Shown here in pieces: positions 21,436-29,811 of a stretch of 45,385 bases of DNA. Made by a program: the position numbers and the translations under genes. The DNA is from Pelobacter sp. (GTDB lineage: Bacteria > Desulfobacterota > Desulfuromonadia > Geobacterales > Pseudopelobacteraceae). The notes under the pieces are model-generated. The model saw only the letters and a list, made by a program, of their open reading frames with translations, had not been told where the DNA came from and did not search any database. The first letter of the stretch is position 1. Each line of letters opens with the position of its first letter. The stretch lies in the NCBI GenBank assembly GCA_030824515.1, contig JAVBXN010000053.1, positions 1-45,385 on the forward strand, read 5' to 3'.

Positions 21436-23508
21436 TCAGCCGGTGACACGCAGTACTTGCGCCAATTCACCGATCATGTATGGTTTTTCAATCGCCCCTT
21501 TAAATCCATAGGCGCTGTAATCAGACATTATCGGGTCATTTGAATATCCACTCGAAACGATCAGGCATGCAGACGGATCAATAGAAAGAATCTCCCGGGC
21601 AGCTTCCTTGCCACCCATGCCTCCGGGTATTGTAAGATCCATTATCACCGCAGTGAATGGCGTACCAGATTCCCTGGCGGATAAATAGTGACTTAAAGCT
21701 TCTCTCCCGTCGGCACAGGTCGTAACTTCATACCCGATCTCAATCAGCATTGCAGCAGCCAGATCCCGGATTATCTCCTCATCGTCCATAACAAGAATTG
21801 AACCGCTATTCTGATATTCAACCGGCTGTGAGACAGACTCGGCTTCATATTCTGAAAACGTCTCGCCGATTGATGGCAGGTAAATTGTGAAAGTGGTTCC
21901 CTTCTCCACTATGGAACTGACGCTGATATGTCCGCCATGCTTGATAATTATTGAGTGGGTTGAAGCGAGTCCTAAACCGGTCCCGCTGACTTTGGTCGTA
22001 AAGTAGGGATCAAAGATTTTTTTCAGATCAGCATCTGATATTCCGCAACCTTCGTCGATACATTCAATCCGGATATAAGTGCCGGGAGGAAGTTTCATGC
22101 TGTTTTTCACGGCAAGCATCTCGTTACGCGCAGAAAGAGTTAATGACCCGCCGCCGGGCATTGCTTGCGTGGCGTTGATAATGATGTTGTGTATTGCCTG
22201 ACTGATCTGCCCGTCATCCGCTTTTATTGCATGAATTGAATCAGGGATGTCGATGGTGCACCTGACATTTGAACCGTGAAGCACCAGCGACACACATTCT
22301 TTTACAAGATTCTGGAGTGAAAAGACTTTCTTTACCGGATCGCCACCCTTGGCAAAGGTCAGGAGTTGACGAGCCAATTCAGTGGCGCGCATGGATGCTT
22401 TTTCAGCTCCAATCAGTGGTTTGTATGCCTTGTGCGTGTCGCCAACGAACATCTTGGCCAGTGATATGTTTCCCATAACCCCGGTAAGAATGTTGTTGAA
22501 ATCGTGGGCGATGCCACCGGCCAGAACTCCGAGCGACTCCAGCTTTTGAGCTTTCAGTCTTTCATTTTCATGTTCTTTGCGATCAGTGATGTCCTGGAAG
22601 CAAACCAGACTTGCCCAAACCTGAGCGTTGGAATCTAAAACCGGAGTGCCTGATATCCCCAACAATTTCGAGGTTCCGTCAGGACGAACAACCAATAAAT
22701 CATCAACCGTGGTCACTTCGCCATACATACCACGGACTATGGGCATTTCCTCAGTTGGATAACGTTCTTTTGTACCATATCTATAGGTTTCATAGACCTC
22801 GGCGAGATTTTCCCTGTTAGAGTCCGGAAGAATGGCTCTTCCAAGAAGGTCAAGCGCCCTGGCATTTGCGATCAAAGGCTTTCCCGAAGGAGCCTCTACC
22901 ATGAACACCCCGAGTGGAAGATTGGCCAGCAAGGTGTCGATCAGGCGATTGCGGTCATCCAGTTGATGTTGGGCAAGTTTTTGCTCTTCAATCACCCTCG
23001 ACAGATACTCATTCGCCCTGGTAAGCTGCAAAGTCCGTTCGATATCCTGCTTTTCCAGAGCCTGATTTCTTTCCAGCAGTTCCTGCATGGGGTACACTTC
23101 ACCCTCGCGAACCAGGTAGTAGGGAATGGAGATGCTGCTATGCGAGATTTTCCAGCCCGTGGATTCCTTGCGGAATATCAGAACCAGGCGGGCTGTCTCT
23201 CGTGACAGTATGTTGTCTTCAATTGGCAGGTGAATGTTGAAGAAGCCGGTGGTTACGGCGATCGTTTCAGACAGGGACTGGATTGCCAGATCTTTGAGTT
23301 CGATTCGGAGTGGTTCTTTTACCTGGGCAAAATCCTGACGGGTAATAGCGACCCATTCTGCGCGGTCTTTGACCAGAAAGTCCCCGCCTCCGGTAAATCC
23401 TGAGAAGTCCTCACTGAAATGTTCAGTGAGTCGATCATCACGGGTTGCGTACATCTGCAGATATTCGTCAAACAGTTGCCGGATTTCCTTGTTGTCGATT
23501 ACATCCAT
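21436..23508 (-). CDS. Hybrid histidine kinase with N-terminal NTF2/SnoaL-like domain
   Basis: 690 residues. Residues ~1-135 look like an NTF2/SnoaL (DUF4440-type) fold: 'LFDEYLQMYATRDDRLTEHF', 'FTGGGDFLVKDRAEW', 'GFFNIHLP', 'RLVLIFRKESTGWKISHSS'. A coiled stretch (~140-190) leads to a PAS domain (~190-310, ending 'FQDITDRKE'). Then HisKA with His335 in 'GGIAHDFNN', HATPase ('NATQAMPGG', 'DEGCGI', 'GTGLGLAS'), and a C-terminal receiver with Asp624 in 'IMDLTIPGGMGG'. No membrane helix, so it is cytoplasmic. An NTF2-like input domain on a kinase is unusual; it may bind a small molecule. Same catalytic architecture as the kinase at 10138. Confidence 0.92.
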   Translation of the reverse strand: MDVIDNKEIRQLFDEYLQMYATRDDRLTEHFSEDFSGFTGGGDFLVKDRAEWVAITRQDFAQVKEPLRIELKDLAIQSLSETIAVTTGFFNIHLPIEDNILSRETARLVLIFRKESTGWKISHSSISIPYYLVREGEVYPMQELLERNQALEKQDIERTLQLTRANEYLSRVIEEQKLAQHQLDDRNRLIDTLLANLPLGVFMVEAPSGKPLIANARALDLLGRAILPDSNRENLAEVYETYRYGTKERYPTEEMPIVRGMYGEVTTVDDLLVVRPDGTSKLLGISGTPVLDSNAQVWASLVCFQDITDRKEHENERLKAQKLESLGVLAGGIAHDFNNILTGVMGNISLAKMFVGDTHKAYKPLIGAEKASMRATELARQLLTFAKGGDPVKKVFSLQNLVKECVSLVLHGSNVRCTIDIPDSIHAIKADDGQISQAIHNIIINATQAMPGGGSLTLSARNEMLAVKNSMKLPPGTYIRIECIDEGCGISDADLKKIFDPYFTTKVSGTGLGLASTHSIIIKHGGHISVSSIVEKGTTFTIYLPSIGETFSEYEAESVSQPVEYQNSGSILVMDDEEIIRDLAAAMLIEIGYEVTTCADGREALSHYLSARESGTPFTAVIMDLTIPGGMGGKEAAREILSIDPSACLIVSSGYSNDPIMSDYSAYGFKGAIEKPYMIGELAQVLRVTG

Positions 23509-23598
23509 TGCGCGTTCCCGATATTAGAGGTCAGTTGTTTCAGAAGTGAAAATGCTATTTTATACTCTCATTAAACACGCCATTCAACCAATTTAACC

Positions 23599-24078
23599 TC
23601 ATTCCGCCTGTTGCAGCAGCCCATATCCGTATGTTCTGTAATTTGTCAGTTTTTGCCTGGTTTTTTTGGAGGCTTTAAGGGTTCCGGCGTCTATCCGTCC
23701 CAGGGCATTCTCCGTGATTGAAATGAATTCCCTGTAGTCATCCTGAATAAATGCTTTTTTAGCTGCATTTACATATGCTCCGACGGTTTTGAAGTTGTAG
23801 TTTTTTTTAGGGATGGCGGGTTTGAGCGGTGTCTGTGGTTGCGGCCGTGGCTGCTCCTTGATCTGTACAACAGGTATGGCTTCGGGTATTTCTTTGATCA
23901 CTTCCGGCTTTGGAATAGCCTGGGTCGGTGGCGATATCGGACTGGGATTGTCCATGTTGGTAGCCGGATTGTAAATATTTGCCGCCGGGTTATCTATCTT
24001 GAAGTTTGCCGGCATTGCCGGGGTCTGCAGGCCGATGGCCATCGCAAAAACTACACCGGCCAGTATTATCGGTTTCAT
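23599..24078 (-). CDS. Secreted proline-rich protein of unknown function
   Basis: 159 residues with a signal peptide (MKPIILAGVVFAMAIGLQTP, cut near MPA-NF). The mature start holds three near-repeats of 'x-N/D-N-P-A-x-N-I/M' (residues ~27-47). A proline/glutamine-rich linker (~48-92, 'IKEQPRPQPQTPLKPAIPKK') follows, then a helical tail (~95-159) with TPR-like spacing ('GAYVNAAKKAFIQDDYREFI'). RBS CGGAGGAAGTC lies before the ATG. Probably a periplasmic scaffold or binding protein; I do not recognise a named family. Confidence 0.75.
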   Translation of the reverse strand: MKPIILAGVVFAMAIGLQTPAMPANFKIDNPAANIYNPATNMDNPSPISPPTQAIPKPEVIKEIPEAIPVVQIKEQPRPQPQTPLKPAIPKKNYNFKTVGAYVNAAKKAFIQDDYREFISITENALGRIDAGTLKASKKTRQKLTNYRTYGYGLLQQAE

Positions 24079-24143
24079 GACTTCCTCCGTTTCCTGGTCT
24101 GTTCCAGGGTGTCTTCTGTGGTTGTTTATGATGCGGCGTCTGT

Positions 24144-26762
24144 TTATACCTTTGTCTGGGCAGCCGATCGTCTGACGAAATATTTGCGTGATTCGTCAAT
24201 GACAATCAGCAGGATCGCAAACGGGATCAGCAGCAGCCATACGCTTGCAGCGATGGGGGCACAGGCGAACAGGGCGTTGCCGGGCGGCGTGTAGATGATG
24301 AAAGCCGCCAGAAGCAGTTCGGAGGCGATCCCGGCCAGAACCAGGCGATTTGAAAAAATTCCCAGTGTGAAAATGGAAATGTTGGGTGAGCGGCAGGCAA
24401 AGACGTTGGCGATCTGCGTCATGATGATGCCTGCGAGACAGGCGGTGGTGGCCTGCAGGTAGAGCGTTGACGTAGTGGCCAGAGTTTGTGACCAGCTCCA
24501 GCCGCCCGTGTGCAGGACATAGAAATAGGCGGACATTCCCGCAAGAGCTTCCCATAAACCCAGGTAAAGGTAAGCCCTCATAAGTACTCCCCTGGTGAGC
24601 AGATGCTCGCTTTTCGGCCGGGGAGGGCGTTGCATGATATCGGGCGAGGGTTTCTCCGCGCCGAGGGCCAATGCCGGGAACATGTCGGTGCCCAGATCCA
24701 CCGCCAGTATCTGCATGATGGTCAGCGGCAGGGGGATGCCGAAAAGGATGTAGCCTATATAGGGAATCAGCTCCGGTATGTTGGAGGCGAAGATGTAGGT
24801 GATGAAGTTCCTGATGTTTTCGAAGACCGCGCGCCCTTCTTCAATTGCATGCACGATCGAGGCAAAGTTGTCATCCAGCAGCACGATATCCGCCGCCTCA
24901 CGGGCAACGCTGGTCCCGGCCAGCCCCATGGCGATGCCGACATGGGCTTTCTTCAGGGCCGGCGCGTCGTTGACACCATCTCCGGTAACCGCTACCCGAT
25001 GTCCTCCCTCAATCAGCAGGCTCACGACATGCATCTTGTTCTGGGGCGACATGCGGGCAAAGATCAGATTGTCCTTTTTCAGCTCTTCGCGTAATTGTTC
25101 GTCAGGCATGCTGACGCACTCACGCCCCTCGATGATGACCGGCTCTCCCGTTATCAACCCGATGTCCCTGGCGATGGCCGCTGCCGTGGGGCCGGCATCG
25201 CCGGTGATCATGATCACCCTGATGCCCGCGCTGTGGCAATCCTTGAGGGCCTGCGGCACTTCCGGACGGGGCGGATCCAGCAGACCCATGAATCCGGCAA
25301 AGGTCAGTCCCTCTTCCGGAATTTCTCCCTCCGGAAGCTGGTCCAGTTCCCGGTAGGCAAGAGCGATCACGCGCAGCCCCTCGGAGGCCATGGTCTGCAG
25401 CATCTCCTTTAGTTCAGCGGCGGCGCTGGTGTCAATCGGGATGGACAGGCCGGCTTTTTTCCGGGATGTACAGAGTGGCAGCACACTTTCGCCGGCCCCT
25501 TTGATCAGCACAAACAGCTTTCCATCGATCCGGTGAAGGGTGGCCATCCGTTTCCGGTCGGCATCGAACGGGATTTCGCCCAGCCGTTCGCCGGTTACCG
25601 CGCCCTGCTCGACCGCATAGTTGTAGAGTGCGGTCTCGGTCGGATCTCCCTTGATCCCCTGCTGGGTCACGGTGACATTGTTGCAGAGCCGGGCTACCGT
25701 GCCGGACATGGCCGGGTCTTCGGGGCTCCAGAGTGTTTTGACGGTCATCAGGTTTTGGGTGAGCGTGCCGGTTTTGTCGGTGCAGATCAGGTCAACCGAG
25801 CCCAGCGCTTCCACGGCGTTCAGGCTTTTCACCAATGCGTTGCGGCGGGCCATGCGACGGCTTGCCATGGCCAGTGAGAGCGTGACGGTCGGCAGCAGTC
25901 CTTCCGGCACGGTGGCGATAATGATGCCGATGGCAAACAGGAAGTTATCCCAGAAACTTCGTCCCACCAGGCTGCCGATCAGGAAAAAACCGGCGCCGCC
26001 GGCTACGGCAATGATGGCTACCATGCGGGTAACCCTGGTGATCTCCAGATGCAGCGGACTGACCTCCTCCACCACCTTGCCGGTGATCTGGGCGATCTTG
26101 CCGAACTCGGTCGCCATGCCGGTCGCGTAGACCACAACCTGTCCGCTGCCGCTCACCACCAGCGTGCCCGCGAAGACCATGTTGCCGCAATCAAGCAGTT
26201 CCCCCTCGCAGGGGGTATCGCTCAGTGTGCGGGAATCGGATTCTCCGGTCAGCGGGGCGTTGTTGACGGTCAATCTGCTGGCCTGCACGACCCGCGCGTC
26301 CGCTGGCACCTTGTCTCCCTCGCGCAGCACGACCAGATCTCCCGGCACAACCTCCACAGCATCGACTTCAATCTCGGTTCCGTTTCTGATCACGGCAACC
26401 CGGAAGGGGAGCATCTTGCGGAGCTCCTCGATCGCCTTTTCGGTGCGGTACTCCTGAATGAAGGTGAAGATGGCGTTGATGAAGATAACGGCCAGGATTG
26501 CAATGCCGAGACGCAGTAGTCCTTCGCCGGGGTGCAGGTATTCGGACAGGAAGCAGAGCGCGGCGGCAAACCAGAGCAGCAGGGCCAGGAAGTGGGTGAA
26601 CTGGGCCGCAAGGCGTGAAAACATGGAGCGGGTATGCACTTCACGAATCTCGTTGGGGCCGTACTCGGCCCGTCGGCGGGTTGCCTCTTCAGCCGTGATT
26701 CCCTGCGGGGTGCTCAGCAGGGTTGAAAATACTTCGTCGTGGGAAAGGGTCTGGATTCTCAT
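24144..26762 (-). CDS. P-type cation ATPase, type II (Ca2+-like)
   Basis: 872 residues from ATG 26762; a longer frame would begin inside the upstream gene. N-terminal cation-ATPase domain ('HDEVFSTLLSTPQGITAEEA'), the actuator motif 'TGES', 'PEGLLPTVTLSLA' in M4, the phosphorylated Asp329 in 'DKTGTLTQN', 'KGAGE' in the nucleotide domain, and 'GDGVNDAPAL' in the hinge. Six to ten membrane helices fit. PEGLLPTV in M4 lies between the SERCA (PEGLP) and Na/K types, so calcium, sodium or potassium transport cannot be separated. Its start is 4 bases after the stop of the universal stress gene, so both are made together. Confidence 0.93.
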   Translation of the reverse strand: MRIQTLSHDEVFSTLLSTPQGITAEEATRRRAEYGPNEIREVHTRSMFSRLAAQFTHFLALLLWFAAALCFLSEYLHPGEGLLRLGIAILAVIFINAIFTFIQEYRTEKAIEELRKMLPFRVAVIRNGTEIEVDAVEVVPGDLVVLREGDKVPADARVVQASRLTVNNAPLTGESDSRTLSDTPCEGELLDCGNMVFAGTLVVSGSGQVVVYATGMATEFGKIAQITGKVVEEVSPLHLEITRVTRMVAIIAVAGGAGFFLIGSLVGRSFWDNFLFAIGIIIATVPEGLLPTVTLSLAMASRRMARRNALVKSLNAVEALGSVDLICTDKTGTLTQNLMTVKTLWSPEDPAMSGTVARLCNNVTVTQQGIKGDPTETALYNYAVEQGAVTGERLGEIPFDADRKRMATLHRIDGKLFVLIKGAGESVLPLCTSRKKAGLSIPIDTSAAAELKEMLQTMASEGLRVIALAYRELDQLPEGEIPEEGLTFAGFMGLLDPPRPEVPQALKDCHSAGIRVIMITGDAGPTAAAIARDIGLITGEPVIIEGRECVSMPDEQLREELKKDNLIFARMSPQNKMHVVSLLIEGGHRVAVTGDGVNDAPALKKAHVGIAMGLAGTSVAREAADIVLLDDNFASIVHAIEEGRAVFENIRNFITYIFASNIPELIPYIGYILFGIPLPLTIMQILAVDLGTDMFPALALGAEKPSPDIMQRPPRPKSEHLLTRGVLMRAYLYLGLWEALAGMSAYFYVLHTGGWSWSQTLATTSTLYLQATTACLAGIIMTQIANVFACRSPNISIFTLGIFSNRLVLAGIASELLLAAFIIYTPPGNALFACAPIAASVWLLLIPFAILLIVIDESRKYFVRRSAAQTKV

Positions 26763-26766
26763 GGCG

Positions 26767-27561
26767 TCACCGCCCGGGTCTGAACAGGATCGTGTTACAG
26801 GGCGGCTGATGGATGACATCGCCGGCAGGGTTGCTGAAGAGCAGTCTCTGCAGCAGGCCGCGCTCACTGGCGCCCAGTACGATCAGGTCATTGTGGCGTG
26901 TGATCGCTTCCACGGTGATGGATTTGCCGATATCGCCCCTGCCGCTTCGCTCAAGTACCGTAATGTTTTGTTGCTGCAGCAGCTTTCCAAAGCTGGTGAT
27001 GTCATCGGGCATCCCTTTTGTATCCAGCTCCGCGGAGAGATGAAACAGCGTGACCCTGGAATGGAAACTTCCGGCCAGCCCGGCGATGAACATGAGTCGC
27101 CGCTCCTTGTCCCCGACAACCCTGGCGAGTGGCACCAGGATATGCGCGGGATGTGGCTTGGCCATCCCGACGGCCCGCACGACCGCCAGGTCCGTGCTGA
27201 TTGCCCGCAGGAGCTGATGGACCGCATGTCTCTGCAGATCTGCTCCGTAGCGTTCATATGACATCAGGGGATAGAAAACGAGATCGGCTTTTTCCGCCTG
27301 CGCCCGACTGGGCAGCAGCTTGCCGATATTTCCGATTTCGGTGATGCGGGTGACGTGGATGCCCAATTCAAAGGCCTCAGTGAACAGATGATCCAGATGG
27401 CGCTCGGTATGGCGGAGTATGCTCTCGTCACTCCCCTCGCCATGGGCGGCATACAGCACAAGTTCCGCCTTGCAGGATACCGCCATCGAGACGGCATAGC
27501 GGGCTATCACCGTGGATACCGTGTGCTCATTGACAACTGAAAATATCTTGCGATAGCTCAT
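26767..27561 (-). CDS. Universal stress protein, tandem UspA domains
   Basis: 264 residues from ATG 27561 (GGGAG before it). Two UspA domains in a row: ~1-135 and ~140-264. The second keeps the ATP-binding pattern G-A-S-x-R-G-...-G-x-V-I with N-T-I-L at the end ('LGASERGLLQRLLFSNPAGD'); the first lacks a clear glycine loop and may be structural. The direct coupling to a P-type ATPase is a recurring pairing in bacteria and hints at regulation of ion transport by stress or nucleotide binding. This functional link is inference. Confidence 0.9.
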   Translation of the reverse strand: MSYRKIFSVVNEHTVSTVIARYAVSMAVSCKAELVLYAAHGEGSDESILRHTERHLDHLFTEAFELGIHVTRITEIGNIGKLLPSRAQAEKADLVFYPLMSYERYGADLQRHAVHQLLRAISTDLAVVRAVGMAKPHPAHILVPLARVVGDKERRLMFIAGLAGSFHSRVTLFHLSAELDTKGMPDDITSFGKLLQQQNITVLERSGRGDIGKSITVEAITRHNDLIVLGASERGLLQRLLFSNPAGDVIHQPPCNTILFRPGR

Positions 27562-27625
27562 GGTTGTAACTCCCGGGAAAAAGGCAAGGCGAATCCATGC
27601 CTTCAATGGAACAGGTGATTCCGGT

Positions 27626-27898
27626 TCAGGGTGACGTTTCTATCCTGCGGTTGTCCTCGGGCGACACAGCCGGAGTCCCGCCAGGCTGCAGGGACTGCTC
27701 GGTCTGGAAGGGCAGACGGCTCCCGTCGCTCAGTTTTGGCGCTTCCTCGATTACCTGCCAGTTCTTTCCGACCGGAATGGACAGCGGTTTGGGAACGTGC
27801 GCAGCCGGAGCCGGGTCAGGTTCCCTGGAGCCGAAAATAGCGCATGAACAGAGCAGGAACAGGCTGAGGGATACGACGAACAGATAAACATATTTCAT
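27626..27898 (-). CDS. Small lipoprotein
   Basis: 90 residues from ATG 27898, preceded by AAGGAGTCCTGTC. Signal with lipobox LCSC (Cys about 19) followed by AIFGSREPDP. The mature part is rich in proline and charged residues and carries 'VGKNWQVIEEAPKLSDGSRLPFQ', here given only as its pattern of G-K-N-W and L-S-D-G. No family recognised. It lies 64 bases upstream of the universal stress gene on the same strand and may start that operon. Confidence 0.75.
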   Translation of the reverse strand: MKYVYLFVVSLSLFLLCSCAIFGSREPDPAPAAHVPKPLSIPVGKNWQVIEEAPKLSDGSRLPFQTEQSLQPGGTPAVSPEDNRRIETSP

Positions 27899-27936
27899 GA
27901 CAGGACTCCTTGAGTGTCTCTGTAACATCAAAATCT

Positions 27937-28015
27937 AACCCCCCTCAGTCCCCCCTTACCTAAGGGGGGAAGCCTTTAAGCCTCCCCTGACAAGGGGAGG
28001 TTTGGAGGGGTTGTT
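27937..28015. repeat. Bipartite C-rich inverted repeat, second full copy
   Basis: Left block folds as CCCCCCTTA-cc-TAAGGGGGG (27952-27970). Right block folds as CCTCCCCTGACAAGGGGAGG (27980-28000) and ends GGAGGGGTT. The outer ends again mirror each other (AACCCCCCTC against GGAGGGGTT). Same build as 456-585, on the boundary between two same-strand genes. Confidence 0.75.
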
Positions 28016-28054
28016 TTGCGAAGATTAAAGTTTTCCATGGTGCTAATGAGACGG

Positions 28055-29296
28055 TCATTCCTCGACCTGCGCCATATCCTGCACCACGTACCTGCCGCAG
28101 ACAAAGCAGAGCAGGCCGGCCAGCACCATCGCGCCGGGGGTGATCAGCAGGGCACTGCGCAGGTCCCAGCGGTCGGACAACCACCCCAGGATCGAGGGAG
28201 AAACCGCGTCGCCCAGGGCGTGGATAAAGAAGATATTGACCGCAAAAGCCATGGAACGCACAGCCGGGCCGGTTACGTTGATAATGACGGTATTGAGCGG
28301 CCCGGTGTTGAGAAAGAGAAAGAACTCGGCGATAAAAATAGCGGTCATGCAACCGGTCAAGCCTGGGGCAAGAATGGCCCAGACGGCAAAGGGGGCGCCG
28401 ATCAGAAAACCCCAGCCGGAGAGCAGCAGATAGCCCTTCCCATTTTTCTTTTGCCAGCGGTCGCCGAGCCAGCCACCTGCCAGGGTGCCAAGAATCCCCG
28501 CCAGCACAGTGGTCGCGCCGAACAGAGTATTTCCCCTGGCCACGTCAAGGGCATGGACACGGTTCAGGAAAGATGGAATCCACTGGGCCAGGCCGCCGAT
28601 GGCGAAAGTCATTGCCGCCATGGCCAGGGTATTGAAAACAAAGGAGCGATTTTTGAACAAGGCTGCATATCCTGATGAAACCTTAGCACTTTTTTTAAGC
28701 GGCGCTACTGCGTCGCCGCCGCGGGGAGGGGTGCGCAACAGAGCAATCGGAATGGCCAGCAGCAAACCCGGAACACCGACCATCAAAAAAGCGGCATGCC
28801 AGCCGTACAGCTGTCCCAGCCATCCCCCCAGCAGATACCCCAGCGCACTGCCGACCGGAATGGCGACGTAGAACCATGCCAGAATCCGGCCGCGGCGCTC
28901 CTTGGGAAAAAAGTCGGAGACCAGACCGGGCGATACCGTGCCGAAGCTGGCCTCGCCAACCCCAACAGTGGCGCGGGCGGCCAGCAGAGTCCTGTAGCCG
29001 GGGGCAAAACCGGCCAGGGCCGTGGCCAGGCTCCAGACGATCAGGCCTCCGGCAGCAAGCCTGGTGCGGCTCCAACGATCGCCCATCCACCCGAAGAGCG
29101 GGGCGAAAAGCAGATAGCTGAGCATGAAGGCGCTCCCCAGAAACCCCAAGGCCGTATCGGTGAGACGCAGATCGCTCTTGATCAACGGAAACACCGCGAA
29201 CAGCACCTGCCGGTCGATATAGTTAAGCAGGTTCACCGCCAGAAGCAGCCCCAGGGCGTAACGGCGGTAGGAGATGGAAATCGGTGCTGCATTCAT
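28055..29296 (-). CDS. MFS transporter (spinster-like)
   Basis: 413 residues from ATG 29296 (AGAGGA ten bases before it), about 12 hydrophobic helices. Helix 1 holds 'LLAVNLLNYIDRQVLFAVFP', typical of the spinster-like/anion-carrier branch of the major facilitator superfamily. The loop 2-3 motif is 'GWMGDRWSRTRL', the MFS signature G-x3-D-x2-S/R. 'GVGEASFGTVSPGLVSDFFP' in helix 5 also fits the spinster group. Substrate unknown (sphingolipid-like or organic anion in relatives). Transcribed alone; a C-rich repeat follows it. Confidence 0.9.
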   Translation of the reverse strand: MNAAPISISYRRYALGLLLAVNLLNYIDRQVLFAVFPLIKSDLRLTDTALGFLGSAFMLSYLLFAPLFGWMGDRWSRTRLAAGGLIVWSLATALAGFAPGYRTLLAARATVGVGEASFGTVSPGLVSDFFPKERRGRILAWFYVAIPVGSALGYLLGGWLGQLYGWHAAFLMVGVPGLLLAIPIALLRTPPRGGDAVAPLKKSAKVSSGYAALFKNRSFVFNTLAMAAMTFAIGGLAQWIPSFLNRVHALDVARGNTLFGATTVLAGILGTLAGGWLGDRWQKKNGKGYLLLSGWGFLIGAPFAVWAILAPGLTGCMTAIFIAEFFLFLNTGPLNTVIINVTGPAVRSMAFAVNIFFIHALGDAVSPSILGWLSDRWDLRSALLITPGAMVLAGLLCFVCGRYVVQDMAQVEE

Positions 29297-29403
29297 TAGT
29301 TGAATCCTCTGGCTCGCCACATAAATATAAACGGTTGAATCAGACCAGACGCAAGCCAACTCATCGTTGCAATGGCCTCACTCGCGCTACTCGTATGTTA
29401 CCA

Positions 29404-29784
29404 TCACTCATCTTGCTCATCCTCTGGGACATCCAGCCCTGATGGAGGCGGATCAGCCCTGTGCCCTCGCTGATTTGCTGACCGTCCAATGGTGTTCTCG
29501 ATCAATCTGGCTAACTTGTCTGCAGCGCCGCTGAAGGCCTGTTCCAGGGTTGTTGCCTGATGTGTGGCCGCCAATGGCTTGCGTCCTTCGAGACGGGCTT
29601 CCATAACGCATTTTAGCCCGTCTTTTCCGACTTTCTTGTCACTGTTCTCATCGCTAAGGTGAACCTCCACACGAGTGATGTGCTCGTTGAAGCGGCTCAG
29701 GGACTGCTCTATTACACTGCTGATATGGGCGGCCAGCGCCTCGCGACCGTCTATATTTCGATCGGTGTTGATTTGAATCTGCAT
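29404..29784 (-). CDS. HPF/RaiA-like ribosome-associated protein
   Basis: 126 residues. The N-terminal ~95 residues show the beta-alpha-beta-beta-beta-alpha pattern of the HPF/RaiA family: 'MQIQINTDRNIDGREALAAH', 'ITRVEVHLSDENSDK', 'CVMEARLEGRKPL', then a helix ending 'AADKLARLIENTIG'. A charged disordered tail (~100-126, RSANQRGHRADPPPSG) follows. Such proteins bind the 30S decoding region and silence ribosomes in stress. This divergent type is often not the main HPF. Start follows AAGGGAGAACACC. It is the last gene of the PRC-MacA-MacB-NodT run, 27 bases after nodT. Confidence 0.82.
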   Translation of the reverse strand: MQIQINTDRNIDGREALAAHISSVIEQSLSRFNEHITRVEVHLSDENSDKKVGKDGLKCVMEARLEGRKPLAATHQATTLEQAFSGAADKLARLIENTIGRSANQRGHRADPPPSGLDVPEDEQDE

Positions 29785-29811
29785 GGTGTTCTCCCTTGTA
29801 TGTTTTCTAAA

